Shown here piece after piece: positions 1 through 10,100 of a DNA stretch of 64,000 nucleotides. Source of the stretch: Agrococcus jejuensis (GTDB lineage: Bacteria; Actinomycetota; Actinomycetes; Actinomycetales; Microbacteriaceae); the NCBI RefSeq assembly GCF_900099705.1, contig NZ_LT629695.1, positions 1,922,001 through 1,986,000 of the forward strand, given 5' to 3'. A program made the position numbers and the translations under genes. Each line of letters opens with the position of its first letter. Position 1 is the first letter of the stretch. The notes under the pieces were generated by a model that was given only the letters and a program-made list of their open reading frames with translations, was not told where the DNA came from and made no database searches.

Positions 1-1
1 C

Positions 2-3000
2 GTCACGCAGACCACGACGCCAGGCAGCACCACGCCCACGACGGACTACGCCGCGACATGGCAATGCATCGACACGGCATACGGCGACGCGCTCGTCTCC
101 TCCGGCTTCGGGCACCAGGCATCGTTCACGATGCCGACCAAGCCGGCCATCGGCTCGAACGTCATCTGCACGTTCACGAACGAGGAGGCCGTCAGCAGCA
201 TCACGCTCGACAAGACGGCCGTGACGACGACGGCGAACGCCATCGGCGACACCCTCAGCTACACGTTCACGATCACGAACACGGGCAACGTGCCCGCGTC
301 GAACGTGACGCTCAGCGATCCGTCGCTGTCGAACGTCTCGTGCACCTTCCCGGTCACGAGCGGCTTCCTCAACCCGGGTCAGGTCGCGAACTGCACCGGC
401 TCGCGAGCCGCGGTCCGCGCCGACTTCCAGGGCACCGGACCGATCTCGAACACGGCCACGGCATCCGCGACGACGCAGCAGACGCCCGCGGGCGGCCAGC
501 CCTTCACGTCGACGGACACCGCGACCATCACGCCGAACCGCGCCGCACCCACGCCGCAGGCCGACACGTCGTCGAACAACACGATCGGCTCGCCCGTCAC
601 GGTCAACGTCATCGGCAACGACGGCACCGTCGTCGCGGGCAGCGTGCGTCTCGTCGACGGCACGGGTGCGCTCGTCACGACGCTGCCGGTCACCGGCGGC
701 ACGTACACGGCGAACGCGAACGGCACGATCACGTTCACGCCGAACCAGGGGTTCACCGGCAACCCGCCGGCCGTGACCTACAGCGTCGAGGCCCCCAACG
801 GCATCGCTGCGCAGACGACCCTCACGATCACCTACGCCCCCGCCGCGCAGCCCGACGTCTCGAACGGCAACCCCCTCGGCCAGCCCGTCGTGGTGCCCGT
901 GCTCGCCAACGACTCGGGCACGGTCGCGCCCGGCACGCTGCAGCTCTTCGACCCGGCCGCCAACGGCGGCGCGGGCGGCTACACGAGCGGCCCCGTCGTG
1001 ATCCCCGGTCAGGGCACCTGGACGATCGAGACGCGCCCGGTCGGCGGCACGCCGACGACGGTCGTCGTGTTCACGCCGAACGCCGGCTACCTGGGCAACC
1101 CCACGCCCATCACGTACCAGGTCGGCTCCGGCCAGCCCGGCGACGCCCCCACGTCGACGACCGTCACCGTCCGGTACGCGCCCGAGGCGAACCCCGACGC
1201 GCAGGACGGCTACACGGCCGGCCAGCCCGCCACGATCAACCCGCTCGCGAACGACCGCGGCACGTTCGATCCGAACAGCTTCGCGTTCATCCCGCCGGGC
1301 AGCACCACGCCGCTCGCTCCGGGCGCCGCGCTCGTCGTGGAGGACGAGGGCACGTGGACGTACGACCCCGCCGCGGGCGTCGTCACCTTCACGCCGCTGC
1401 CTACCTTCTTCGGCGACCCGACGCCCGTCGGCTACCAGATCGTCGGCGCAGGCGGCTCGGCGCAGTCGACCATCACGCTCGAGGTGCTGCCCCTCGCACG
1501 CCCCGACGAGAACCTCGGCAACACGATCGGCGACACCGTCACCGTGCAGCCGCTCGCGAACGACTCCGGCACCTTCGACCCGACGAACGCGTTCGCGTTC
1601 CTCACGGGCGAGGGCGGCACGTCGCTCGGCACCACCTACTCGGCACCCGGCGAGGGCACCTGGGAGTACGCGGTCGTCGGCGGCGTCGGCACCGTGACCT
1701 TCACGCCCAACGCGGGCTTCCTCGTCGACCCGACGCCCATCTGGTACCGCGTGACCGACGACGACGGCGACACCGCCGAGTCGACCATCACCATCACGTA
1801 CGTGCCCGAGGCCGTCGACGACCTCGGTGACATCACCGACTTCGGCGACGTCGCCACGGTCGACGTGCTCGACAACGACACGGGCGACTTCGACCAGTCG
1901 ACGCTCGCGTTCATCCCGTCGGGCTCGACGACGCCGATCGCCCCGCTCGCACCGCTGACGGTGACCGGCGAGGGCGTGTGGGCCTGGGTCGAGACGGCTC
2001 CGGGCTCCGGCGAGTACGTCGTGACGTTCACGCCCGACGGCGGCTTCGAGGGCGACCCCACGCCCATCGGCTACCAGGTGACCGACGTCACGGGTGACAC
2101 GGTGGACGCGCTCATCACGATCCCGTACCAGGTCATCGCCGTCGACGACACGATCGCCGACCAGACGATCGGTCAGCCCGTCGCGGTGCCCGTGCTCGCG
2201 AACGACCGCGGCACGATCGACCCCGGCAGCATCCAGCTGTTCGACCCGGCCGCCAACGGTGGCGCGGGCGGCTACGTCGCTCCGGGCACGCCGGTGACGA
2301 TCCCCGGCCAGGGCGTCTGGACCGTCGAGACGCGCGACCTCGGTGCGGGCCCCGTGCCCGTCGTGGTCTTCACGCCGTTCCCGCTCTACCAGGGCGACCC
2401 CGACCCGATGCAGTACCAGGTCACGAGCCCCAATGGCGCCACCGACCAGGGCCTCATCACCATCACGGTCATCCCCGTCGCGCAGCCCGACTCGGTGCTG
2501 CTCGCCCCGCTCACCGATCCCGGCACGCCGGTCACGGTGCCGAACATCCTCGGCAACGACGCGGGCGTGCTCGACCCCGAGTCGGTCGAGGTCTACGACG
2601 TCGCCAACGACGTCTGGGTCGGCGTCGGCGGCACCGTCACGGTGCCCGGCCAGGGCACCTGGCAGATCGTGCTCGTGCCCGGCACGGGCGGAGCTCCCGC
2701 CACGGTCGACGTGATCTTCACCGCGGAGCCCGGCTTCTTCGGCGACCCGACCCCGGTGCAGTACCGCGCCGAGGACGGCTCGGGCGACCTCACGGCGCCC
2801 GTGCTCATCACGGTCACCTTCCAGCCGGTCGCGAACCCGGACTCCGACGGCGCGTTCGTCATCGGCCAGCCGGCGACGATCCAGCCTCTGCTCAACGACC
2901 TCGGCGACCTCGTGCCCGCGACGTTCACCTTCATCGACGCCGCAGGCAACCCGCTCGGCACGACGCTGACGGTGCCCGGTCAGGGCGTCTGGACGTACGA

Positions 3001-6000
3001 CCCGGCCACGGCCACCGTCACCTTCACGCCCGAGTCGGGCTACGAGGGCGACCCGTCGTTCGTGCGCTACCAGATCTCGGACACGAAGGGCGCGACCGCG
3101 CAGTCGACCATCCGCGTCGACTACGACTCGGTCGGCGCCGACGACATCTCGGACAACAACCCCGTCGGCACGACGGTGACGCTCGTCAACGTCCTCGCGG
3201 ACGACGGCGGCATCTTCGACCCGGCGACGTTCACGTTCAACCCGATCCCCGGATCGACGCTGAACCCCGACGGCTCGCTCACCGTGCCCGGCGAGGGCAC
3301 GTGGACGTTCGTGCTGACGCCCGGAGGCGACGTGAACGTCACGTTCACGCCCCTGCCGACGTTCCAGTCCGACCCGTCGATCGTCACCTACACGGCCGGC
3401 CCCGGCCCGGGCCAGACGGGCTCGACGACGGCACAGCTGATCATCGACTACGTGCAGCTCGGCACGCCGGATGCGGTGCTGCTCGCGCCGCTGACGGAGC
3501 CCGGCACGCCCGTGCTCGTGGCCGACGTGCTCGGCAACGACCTCGGCGCCATCGACCCCGCCACGTTCGCGCTCGTGCCGCCGGCTGGCGTGACGCCGGG
3601 CGCCGACGGCTCGATCACGGTCCCGGGCGAGGGCACGTGGACGTTCGTGATCGTGCCCGGCGAGGGTGACGAGCTCGGCACGGTCGACGTGACGTTCACG
3701 GCGGCCCCCGGCTTCCAGGGCGACCCGACGCCGATCGGCTACACCGCGAACGACGTCGCGGGCGACCCGATCGACTCGACCATCAGGGTCACGTTCCAGC
3801 CGGTCGCGAACCCGGACGCACAGGGCGACTTCGTGCTGAACGAGAACGCGACGATCGCGCCGCTCGCGAACGACCTCGGTGACTTCGTCGCCGCGTCGTT
3901 CACGTTCCTCGACGCCGACGGCAACCCCGTGGCCGGCCCGGTGACGGTGCCCGGTCAGGGCGTGTGGTCCTTCGTGGTCGACGGCGACGTCGTCACGGTG
4001 ACGTTCGACCCGGCCGACGGCTTCCTCGGCGACCCCGACCCCATCGGCTACGCGATCACCGACCAGAAGGGCGTGACGGTCGAGTCGACCATCACGTTCG
4101 ACTACGACCCGGTCGCGGCGTCCGACTCGGTGTCGGGCATCGAGCCCGGCACGCCGGCCACGGTGCCGAACGTGCTCGGCAACGACTCGGGCGTCTTCGA
4201 CGAGACGACGTTCGCGTTCGTGCCCGCCGAGGGCCTCGAGCTCGAGGCCGACGGCTCGTACGTCGTGCCCGGCGAGGGCACCTGGTCGTTCGTGATCACC
4301 CCGGGTGAGGATGGCGCACCGGCGACCGTCGACGTGATCTTCACGCCCGAGGAGGGCTTCCTCTCCGACCCGACCCCCGTCGACTACGTCGTCGAGGACC
4401 TCTCGGGCACCGAGACCGGCGCGACCATCACGGTCGACTACCTGCAGACGGCCGCACCCGACCAGGTGCTGCTCGCTCCGCTCACGGAGCCCGGCACGCC
4501 CGTCGACGTCGAGGACGTCCTCGGCAACGACGTCGGCGACTTCGACCTCGGCACCTTCGCGCTCATCCACCCCGAGACCGGTGCGCTGTTCGGCGCCGGC
4601 GAGCCGATGCTCGTCGACGGCGAGGGCACGTGGACGTTCGAGATCGTGCCGGGCGAGGGCGACGCACCCGACACCGTCACGGTCACGTTCACGGCGCTCC
4701 CGGGCTACGAGGGCGACCCGACCGAGATCGGCTACCAGGTGGCGGACATCGGCGGCGACGTCGTCGACTCCACGATCCTCGTCACGTTCCAGCCCGTCGC
4801 GAACGACGACTCCGAGTCCGGCTTCGCGATCGGCACGAACGCGCAGGTCAGCCCGCTCACGAACGACCTCGGCGAGTTCGACGTGACGACGTTCACGTTC
4901 GTGCCGCCGGCCGGTCTCGAGCTGAACGAGGATGGTTCGCTGACCATCCCCGGCGAGGGCACGTGGTCGTACGTCATCGACATCGCCGCGGGCACCGTGC
5001 TCGTCGTCTTCGACCCCGAGGACGGCTTCGAGGGCGACCCGTCGCCCGTCGACTACGAGATCACCTCCGAGAGCGACATCACCGTCGGCGCGACCATCAC
5101 GGTCGACTACCAGCCGCTCGCGGTCGACGACACGGTGGCGGGCCTCGAGCCCGGCACGGTGGCGACGCTCGACGACGTGCTGGCGAACGACGCCGGCGAC
5201 CTCGACCCGACGACGTTCGCGTTCGTGCCGGGCGCCGAGGGCGGCGTGCTCGACGGCGGCGACCTCGTGGTCGACGGTCAGGGCACCTGGTCGTTCACGA
5301 TCGACGTGGAGACCGGCGTCGTGACGGTCACGTTCACGCCGGAGGAGGGCTTCCTCTCCGACCCCACGCCCGTGTCGTACACGGTCGAGGACCGGTCGGG
5401 CTCCGAGACGGGTGCGCTGCTCACGGTCGACTACCTGCAGGCAGCCGCAGACGACGCGAACCTCGACCAGCCCATCACGGAGCCGGTCACGGTCGCCGAC
5501 ATCCTGGCGAACGACGCGGGCGACTTCCTGCCCGAGTCGGTGCAGCTCTTCGACCCCGCGACCGAGTCGTGGCTCGAGCCGGGCGCCGAGCTCGTCGTGC
5601 CCGGCGAGGGCGTGTGGACGATCGTCGTGAACGACGACGGCACGGTCGACGTGGTGTTCACGCCCGAGGAGGGCTACCTCGGCGACCCGACGCCGGTGCA
5701 GTACCAGGCGGCGGACGCCGGTGGCGACCTCGCCCAGGCGACGATCACCGTGTCGTACCTGCCGGTCGCGAACGACGACGAGGACCTCGCCAACGAGTAC
5801 GGCGTGCCCGTGCCGGTCGACGTGCTCGCCAACGACGTAGGCGACTTCGACCCGGCGACGGTGTCGCTGTACGACCCGGCTGCGAACGGCGGCGAGGGTG
5901 CATGGCTCGAGGCCGGCGAGTCGCTGGTCGTCGCAGGCCAGGGCACCTGGTCGATCGACCCCGCGACGGGCATCGTGACGTTCACGCCCGAGGCCGGCTA

Positions 6001-6832
6001 CGGCGGCGACCCCGACGTCGTCACGTACCGCGTCACCGACTCCACCGGCGACACCGTCGAGGCGACCATCACGGTCACCTACGGTCCGACGGCGGTCGAC
6101 GACGAGTCGCTGCGCAACGCGCAGGGCATGGCCGTCACGGTCGACGTGCTCGCGAACGACCTCGGTCAGTTCGACCCGACCTCCGTGCGCATCGTCGACG
6201 GCGAGGAGCTCGTGACCGAGCTCGTCGTCGCAGGCGAGGGCACCTGGCGGGTCGACCCCGAGACCGGCGCGATCACCTTCACGCCCGCATCCGGCTTCAC
6301 GGGCAACCCGACGCCGATCGCCTACCAGGTGACCGACGTGACGGGCGACGTGGACCAGGCGACCGTGACGATCACGTACCTGCCGCAGGCCTTCGACGAC
6401 CGCTCCGAGGGCAACGCCCCCGGCACGGCCGTCACGGTCGACCCGCTCGCGAACGACGCAGGCGACCTCGACCCGACGACGGTCGAGATCCGCGACCCGC
6501 AGACCGGCGACTGGGGCAAGACGGTCGTCGTGCCCGGCGAGGGCACGTGGACGGTGGACCCGGTGACGGGCGCCATCACGTTCACGCCCGAGCGCGGCTT
6601 CACCGGCGACCCGACGCCCATCACGTACCGCGTGACGGACGTCAACGGCGAGTCGACGCAGGCGACGGTCACGATCGACTACCGCCAGGCGCCCATCCCG
6701 GGTCTGCCCGACCTGCCGCGCACCGGTGCGGAGATCACGCTGTGGTCGCTCATCGCCGGCTTCGGCCTGCTGCTGGCAGGTGCGGCCGTGTGGCTCATCC
6801 GCCGCCGTCGCCAGGACGTGACCGACGCCTGA
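2..6832 (+). CDS. CshA-type repeat surface adhesin, LPRTG-anchored (5' end outside window)
   Basis: The frame is open at the left edge, so the start and signal peptide are missing; 2,276 codons remain. The first stretch resembles the segment just before the repeats in the next gene (a W-Q-C motif, then a DUF11-like Ig module to about 535). From about 536 to 6690 I count 19 tandem repeats of roughly 98-117 residues. Each carries V-L-A-N-D-x-G, G-E/Q-G-T-W, V-T-F-T-P and G-D-P-T-P-x-x-Y, the signature of CshA-type fibril repeats known from streptococcal adhesins. The end has LPRTG (6713-6727), a hydrophobic helix and RRRR: a sortase anchor. It should form a long wall-bound fibril for attachment (inference). 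No sortase gene is in view. Repeats 7-9, 10-12 and 13-15 form a higher-order period of about 980-990 bp. Confidence 0.93.
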   Translation, partial: VTQTTTPGSTTPTTDYAATWQCIDTAYGDALVSSGFGHQASFTMPTKPAIGSNVICTFTNEEAVSSITLDKTAVTTTANAIGDTLSYTFTITNTGNVPASNVTLSDPSLSNVSCTFPVTSGFLNPGQVANCTGSRAAVRADFQGTGPISNTATASATTQQTPAGGQPFTSTDTATITPNRAAPTPQADTSSNNTIGSPVTVNVIGNDGTVVAGSVRLVDGTGALVTTLPVTGGTYTANANGTITFTPNQGFTGNPPAVTYSVEAPNGIAAQTTLTITYAPAAQPDVSNGNPLGQPVVVPVLANDSGTVAPGTLQLFDPAANGGAGGYTSGPVVIPGQGTWTIETRPVGGTPTTVVVFTPNAGYLGNPTPITYQVGSGQPGDAPTSTTVTVRYAPEANPDAQDGYTAGQPATINPLANDRGTFDPNSFAFIPPGSTTPLAPGAALVVEDEGTWTYDPAAGVVTFTPLPTFFGDPTPVGYQIVGAGGSAQSTITLEVLPLARPDENLGNTIGDTVTVQPLANDSGTFDPTNAFAFLTGEGGTSLGTTYSAPGEGTWEYAVVGGVGTVTFTPNAGFLVDPTPIWYRVTDDDGDTAESTITITYVPEAVDDLGDITDFGDVATVDVLDNDTGDFDQSTLAFIPSGSTTPIAPLAPLTVTGEGVWAWVETAPGSGEYVVTFTPDGGFEGDPTPIGYQVTDVTGDTVDALITIPYQVIAVDDTIADQTIGQPVAVPVLANDRGTIDPGSIQLFDPAANGGAGGYVAPGTPVTIPGQGVWTVETRDLGAGPVPVVVFTPFPLYQGDPDPMQYQVTSPNGATDQGLITITVIPVAQPDSVLLAPLTDPGTPVTVPNILGNDAGVLDPESVEVYDVANDVWVGVGGTVTVPGQGTWQIVLVPGTGGAPATVDVIFTAEPGFFGDPTPVQYRAEDGSGDLTAPVLITVTFQPVANPDSDGAFVIGQPATIQPLLNDLGDLVPATFTFIDAAGNPLGTTLTVPGQGVWTYDPATATVTFTPESGYEGDPSFVRYQISDTKGATAQSTIRVDYDSVGADDISDNNPVGTTVTLVNVLADDGGIFDPATFTFNPIPGSTLNPDGSLTVPGEGTWTFVLTPGGDVNVTFTPLPTFQSDPSIVTYTAGPGPGQTGSTTAQLIIDYVQLGTPDAVLLAPLTEPGTPVLVADVLGNDLGAIDPATFALVPPAGVTPGADGSITVPGEGTWTFVIVPGEGDELGTVDVTFTAAPGFQGDPTPIGYTANDVAGDPIDSTIRVTFQPVANPDAQGDFVLNENATIAPLANDLGDFVAASFTFLDADGNPVAGPVTVPGQGVWSFVVDGDVVTVTFDPADGFLGDPDPIGYAITDQKGVTVESTITFDYDPVAASDSVSGIEPGTPATVPNVLGNDSGVFDETTFAFVPAEGLELEADGSYVVPGEGTWSFVITPGEDGAPATVDVIFTPEEGFLSDPTPVDYVVEDLSGTETGATITVDYLQTAAPDQVLLAPLTEPGTPVDVEDVLGNDVGDFDLGTFALIHPETGALFGAGEPMLVDGEGTWTFEIVPGEGDAPDTVTVTFTALPGYEGDPTEIGYQVADIGGDVVDSTILVTFQPVANDDSESGFAIGTNAQVSPLTNDLGEFDVTTFTFVPPAGLELNEDGSLTIPGEGTWSYVIDIAAGTVLVVFDPEDGFEGDPSPVDYEITSESDITVGATITVDYQPLAVDDTVAGLEPGTVATLDDVLANDAGDLDPTTFAFVPGAEGGVLDGGDLVVDGQGTWSFTIDVETGVVTVTFTPEEGFLSDPTPVSYTVEDRSGSETGALLTVDYLQAAADDANLDQPITEPVTVADILANDAGDFLPESVQLFDPATESWLEPGAELVVPGEGVWTIVVNDDGTVDVVFTPEEGYLGDPTPVQYQAADAGGDLAQATITVSYLPVANDDEDLANEYGVPVPVDVLANDVGDFDPATVSLYDPAANGGEGAWLEAGESLVVAGQGTWSIDPATGIVTFTPEAGYGGDPDVVTYRVTDSTGDTVEATITVTYGPTAVDDESLRNAQGMAVTVDVLANDLGQFDPTSVRIVDGEELVTELVVAGEGTWRVDPETGAITFTPASGFTGNPTPIAYQVTDVTGDVDQATVTITYLPQAFDDRSEGNAPGTAVTVDPLANDAGDLDPTTVEIRDPQTGDWGKTVVVPGEGTWTVDPVTGAITFTPERGFTGDPTPITYRVTDVNGESTQATVTIDYRQAPIPGLPDLPRTGAEITLWSLIAGFGLLLAGAAVWLIRRRRQDVTDA

Positions 6833-6860
6833 GTCGGTGACGGCCTGACGGCCTGACGCA

Positions 6861-6894
6861 CGACGGCCCCGGAGCTTCGGCTCCGGGGCCGTCG
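6861..6894 (+). terminator. Strong hairpin terminator after the first adhesin
   Basis: A perfect 15-bp stem (arms 6861-6875 and 6880-6894) closes on a TTCG tetraloop, 28 bp after the stop codon. The following T-run is weak, as is common in actinobacteria. Nearly the same hairpin follows the second adhesin at 13117-13150. Confidence 0.85.
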
Positions 6895-7121
6895 TCGTTC
6901 GTCGATCGAGCGGTCTCGGGGAGCGCGGCCGACGATCGGGGTACAAAGAAGACGCGACGCGCCGATGCAACGCGCGTTGATCGAGGATTCCTCGTGCGAA
7001 TCCCTGCGTAGCGCGCAATGTCCCCCTAGGGTTCATGAGGGATCCTCCGCACCCCTCGCGCTCGCGCGGGGCGGAAGGGGATCCATCACCCTCGTCCTCC
7101 CCCGAGAGACCCGGAGCCAGC
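6895..7121 (+). promoter_or_regulatory. Upstream region of the second adhesin
   Basis: This non-coding stretch must hold the promoter of the second adhesin, but no clear -35/-10 pair stands out. It contains an inverted repeat GGATTC-N7-GAATCC (6985-7003) and a possible -10 box TAGGGT (7027-7032). A ribosome site GGAG (7112-7115) lies 6 bp before the GTG start at 7122. Confidence 0.3.
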
Positions 7122-10100
7122 GTGCGCCCCAACGACGTGCCGACCCCCTCGAGCACCATGCCCCAGCGACTGCGGCGCACCCTCGCCGGTGCCCTGTCGA
7201 CGATGCTCGTCGCCGGAGGGCTCACGGCCGTCGCGATCGGCGCGCCCATCGTGGCAGCGCCTGCGGCGAACGCCGCGGACCCGTTCACGTGCTCGGCGAA
7301 CACGATCTACGCGACGTCGACCGGCGACCCCGCGCCGCAGGCGCAGCGCAGCACGATCGGCCGATTCACGGTCGACGGCACGGGCAGCATCGCCGCCACG
7401 CAGGCGTACGACTCCGGGATCACCGCGGGCAACCTCAACCAGCTCGCGATCGGCCCTGACGGCACGGACATCTTCTTCACGCAGATCAATGGCGGCGTCG
7501 CCCAGGTCTTCCACTACGAGCCGCAGCGCACGGGGACGGCGGCCGACCCCAACCCGACGGTCGTCGCGCTCCCGACGACGGGCGTCGGGTCCGTCACCGG
7601 TACGACGATGGGTGGCTTCGACCCCCTCAGCGGTCGCTACGTCTTCGGCGGCTTCAACAGCGACCAGTCCCGAGTGGTGCTGAGCACCTTCGACCCGGAC
7701 ACGAACGCGGTCCGCACGGACGTGGCGCGGGTGACCCTGCCCAACACGCCCGGCAACAATGGCGACCTCGCCTTCGACACCGCCGGCGTCATGTACATCG
7801 TGTCGGGCGGCAATGCGAGCGCCGGGGGCCAGATCTACCGCATCACGCAGCCGATCCCCGAGACCGGTGACGTCGTGGAGCTCACCGGCACGAACCTCGG
7901 GCAGCGCATCGGCGCCGGCGAGACGACGCGCCCCGGTGCCATCAACTCGATCGCATTCGCGTCCGACGGCTACCTGTACCTCTATGCGACCTCTGGGACC
8001 GCAGGCGTCGTCCGCGTCAACCCGTCCAGCGGCGCAGTCACGGGCACCGGCCGTACGCTGACGGGCGATCTCGTCCGCGCCTCCGACTTCGGCACCTGCG
8101 CGACCCCGTCGACGGCATCCGGATCGATCACGGTCCCCGCGCCGGTCAAGCCGACCGACTCGTTCGACGTCGTCGTCACCGGCCCCGATACGCCCGCGTC
8201 CGAGACCGGCAACCAGGGCTCGACCGGCCCGATCGAAGAGGGCCCAGGTGAGGCCGAGGCCGGCCCGATCCTCGTGCTCCCCGGCCAGCCCGTCGAGGTC
8301 GAGCTCACGCCGACGCCCGAGACCGGCACGAACATCGACGACTACGACCCGTCGTGGCAGTGCGTCGACCCGTCGCGCCCCGCTGACGAGCAGGTCGTGA
8401 ACTCCGGATGGGGCACGACCGCGAGCTACATCCAGCCGACGAACCCCGCCGAGGGCTCGACGATCACCTGCACCTTCCAGACCTCGGGTGCGCTGACCTT
8501 CCTCAAGACGGCCGACGTCACCACGGTCGACGCCATCGGCGACGTCATCACGTACACGTTCACGGCGACGAACCGCGGTCTCGCGCCGATCGAGGACGTC
8601 GAGATCGCCGACGGGATGGAGGGCCTCTCGGCGCTCGAGTGCGACCCCGCGCAGGGCTCCGACCTCGCACCGGGTGCCTCGATCACCTGCACCGCGACCC
8701 GCACGGCCACCGCTGACGACTTCGCGGCCGGTGCTCCGAGCACCATCACGAACACGGCGACCGCCGAGGGCACGAAGTCGCAGCGCGACGCCAACGGCGA
8801 CGTGACCACCTCGACGCGTCCCTCGATCACGAGCACGGCCGTCGTGACGCCCAACCGCAACGCCATCGAGGTCGCGCCCGAGGAGAGCACGGGCGACGAG
8901 CCCGGCGCCATCGTCACGGTGCCCGTCGCCCAGGGCGACGACGTCGTGCCGGGCACGATCCGGATCGTGGGTGGCACGCAGGGCGGCAAGGAGCTCATCG
9001 TCGACCAGGGCCGTTGGACCGTCGACGACGAGGCCGGCACCATCGTGTTCACGCCGAACGGCCCGAACAGCGGCGACCCGGCACCCATCCAGTACACGGC
9101 GCAGGGCCCCAACGGCGTGACGAGCGCCCCGGCATCCGTCACCGTGACGTACGCGGGCACCGTCGACGACCAGCGCTCCGACGACAACGTCATCGGCACG
9201 ACCGTCACGATCGACCCGCTCGCGGGTGCCGAGGGCTCGATCGAGCCCGGCTCGGTGCGCCTCGTCGGCCCCGTGTCGGGCCTGCCCGTCACGTCGATCA
9301 CGCTGCCGAACGGTGCGACGTGGACGGTCGTCGACGACGAGCTCGTCTATGCGCCGAACGGCGTGACGACCGACCCGGTGCCCGTGCAGTTCCAGGCGAC
9401 GACGACCGACGGCAGCCTCGTCGGCCCCGCCACGGCCGCGATCACCTACACGCCAGAGGCCGTCGACGACGTCGCCGCACCCTCGCAGCCGCGCGCGACC
9501 GCCACGGTGCAGCCCCTTGCGAACGACCGCGGCACGATCGACCCGTCGACGTTCGTCTTCCTCGACGAGGACGGCCAGCCCATCCTCGACGCCGAGACCG
9601 GCCTGCCCCTCGCGACCGTGCCGGTCGACGGCGAGGGCACATGGCGATTCGAGCTCGTCGACGGCGTCGTCACCGTGACGTTCACGCCGGAGGAGGACTT
9701 CCTCACCGACCCGACGTCGATCGACTATCGGGTGGCCGGCCCCGGCGAGGACCGCGTCACGACGCGTGCCACGATCTCGGCGCCGTACCTGCCGCTCGCG
9801 CAGCCCGACCGCAACGACCCGCAGGCGAGCATCGGCACCGACGTCGTGATCGACGCGCTCGCGAACGACACGGGCACGGGTCTCGACCCCGAGTCGGTCG
9901 TGCTGCTCGACCCCGAGACGGGCGAGTGGGTGAAGACGGTCACGACCGACGACGGCACCTACACGGTCGACCCCGAGACGGGCGTCGTCACGTTCGTGCC
10001 CGCATCCGGCCTCGTGGGCGACGCGGAGCCGATCACGTACCGCGTCGAGGACGTTCGCGGCGCACAGGTGACGTCGGAGATCGTGATCGCCTACGTGCCC

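Noticed and set aside
4630..6840. Second plus-strand frame of 736 codons inside the first adhesin
   Set aside because: Arg/Gly/His-rich shadow in the +1 frame of the repeat array, no start signal, no recognisable motif.
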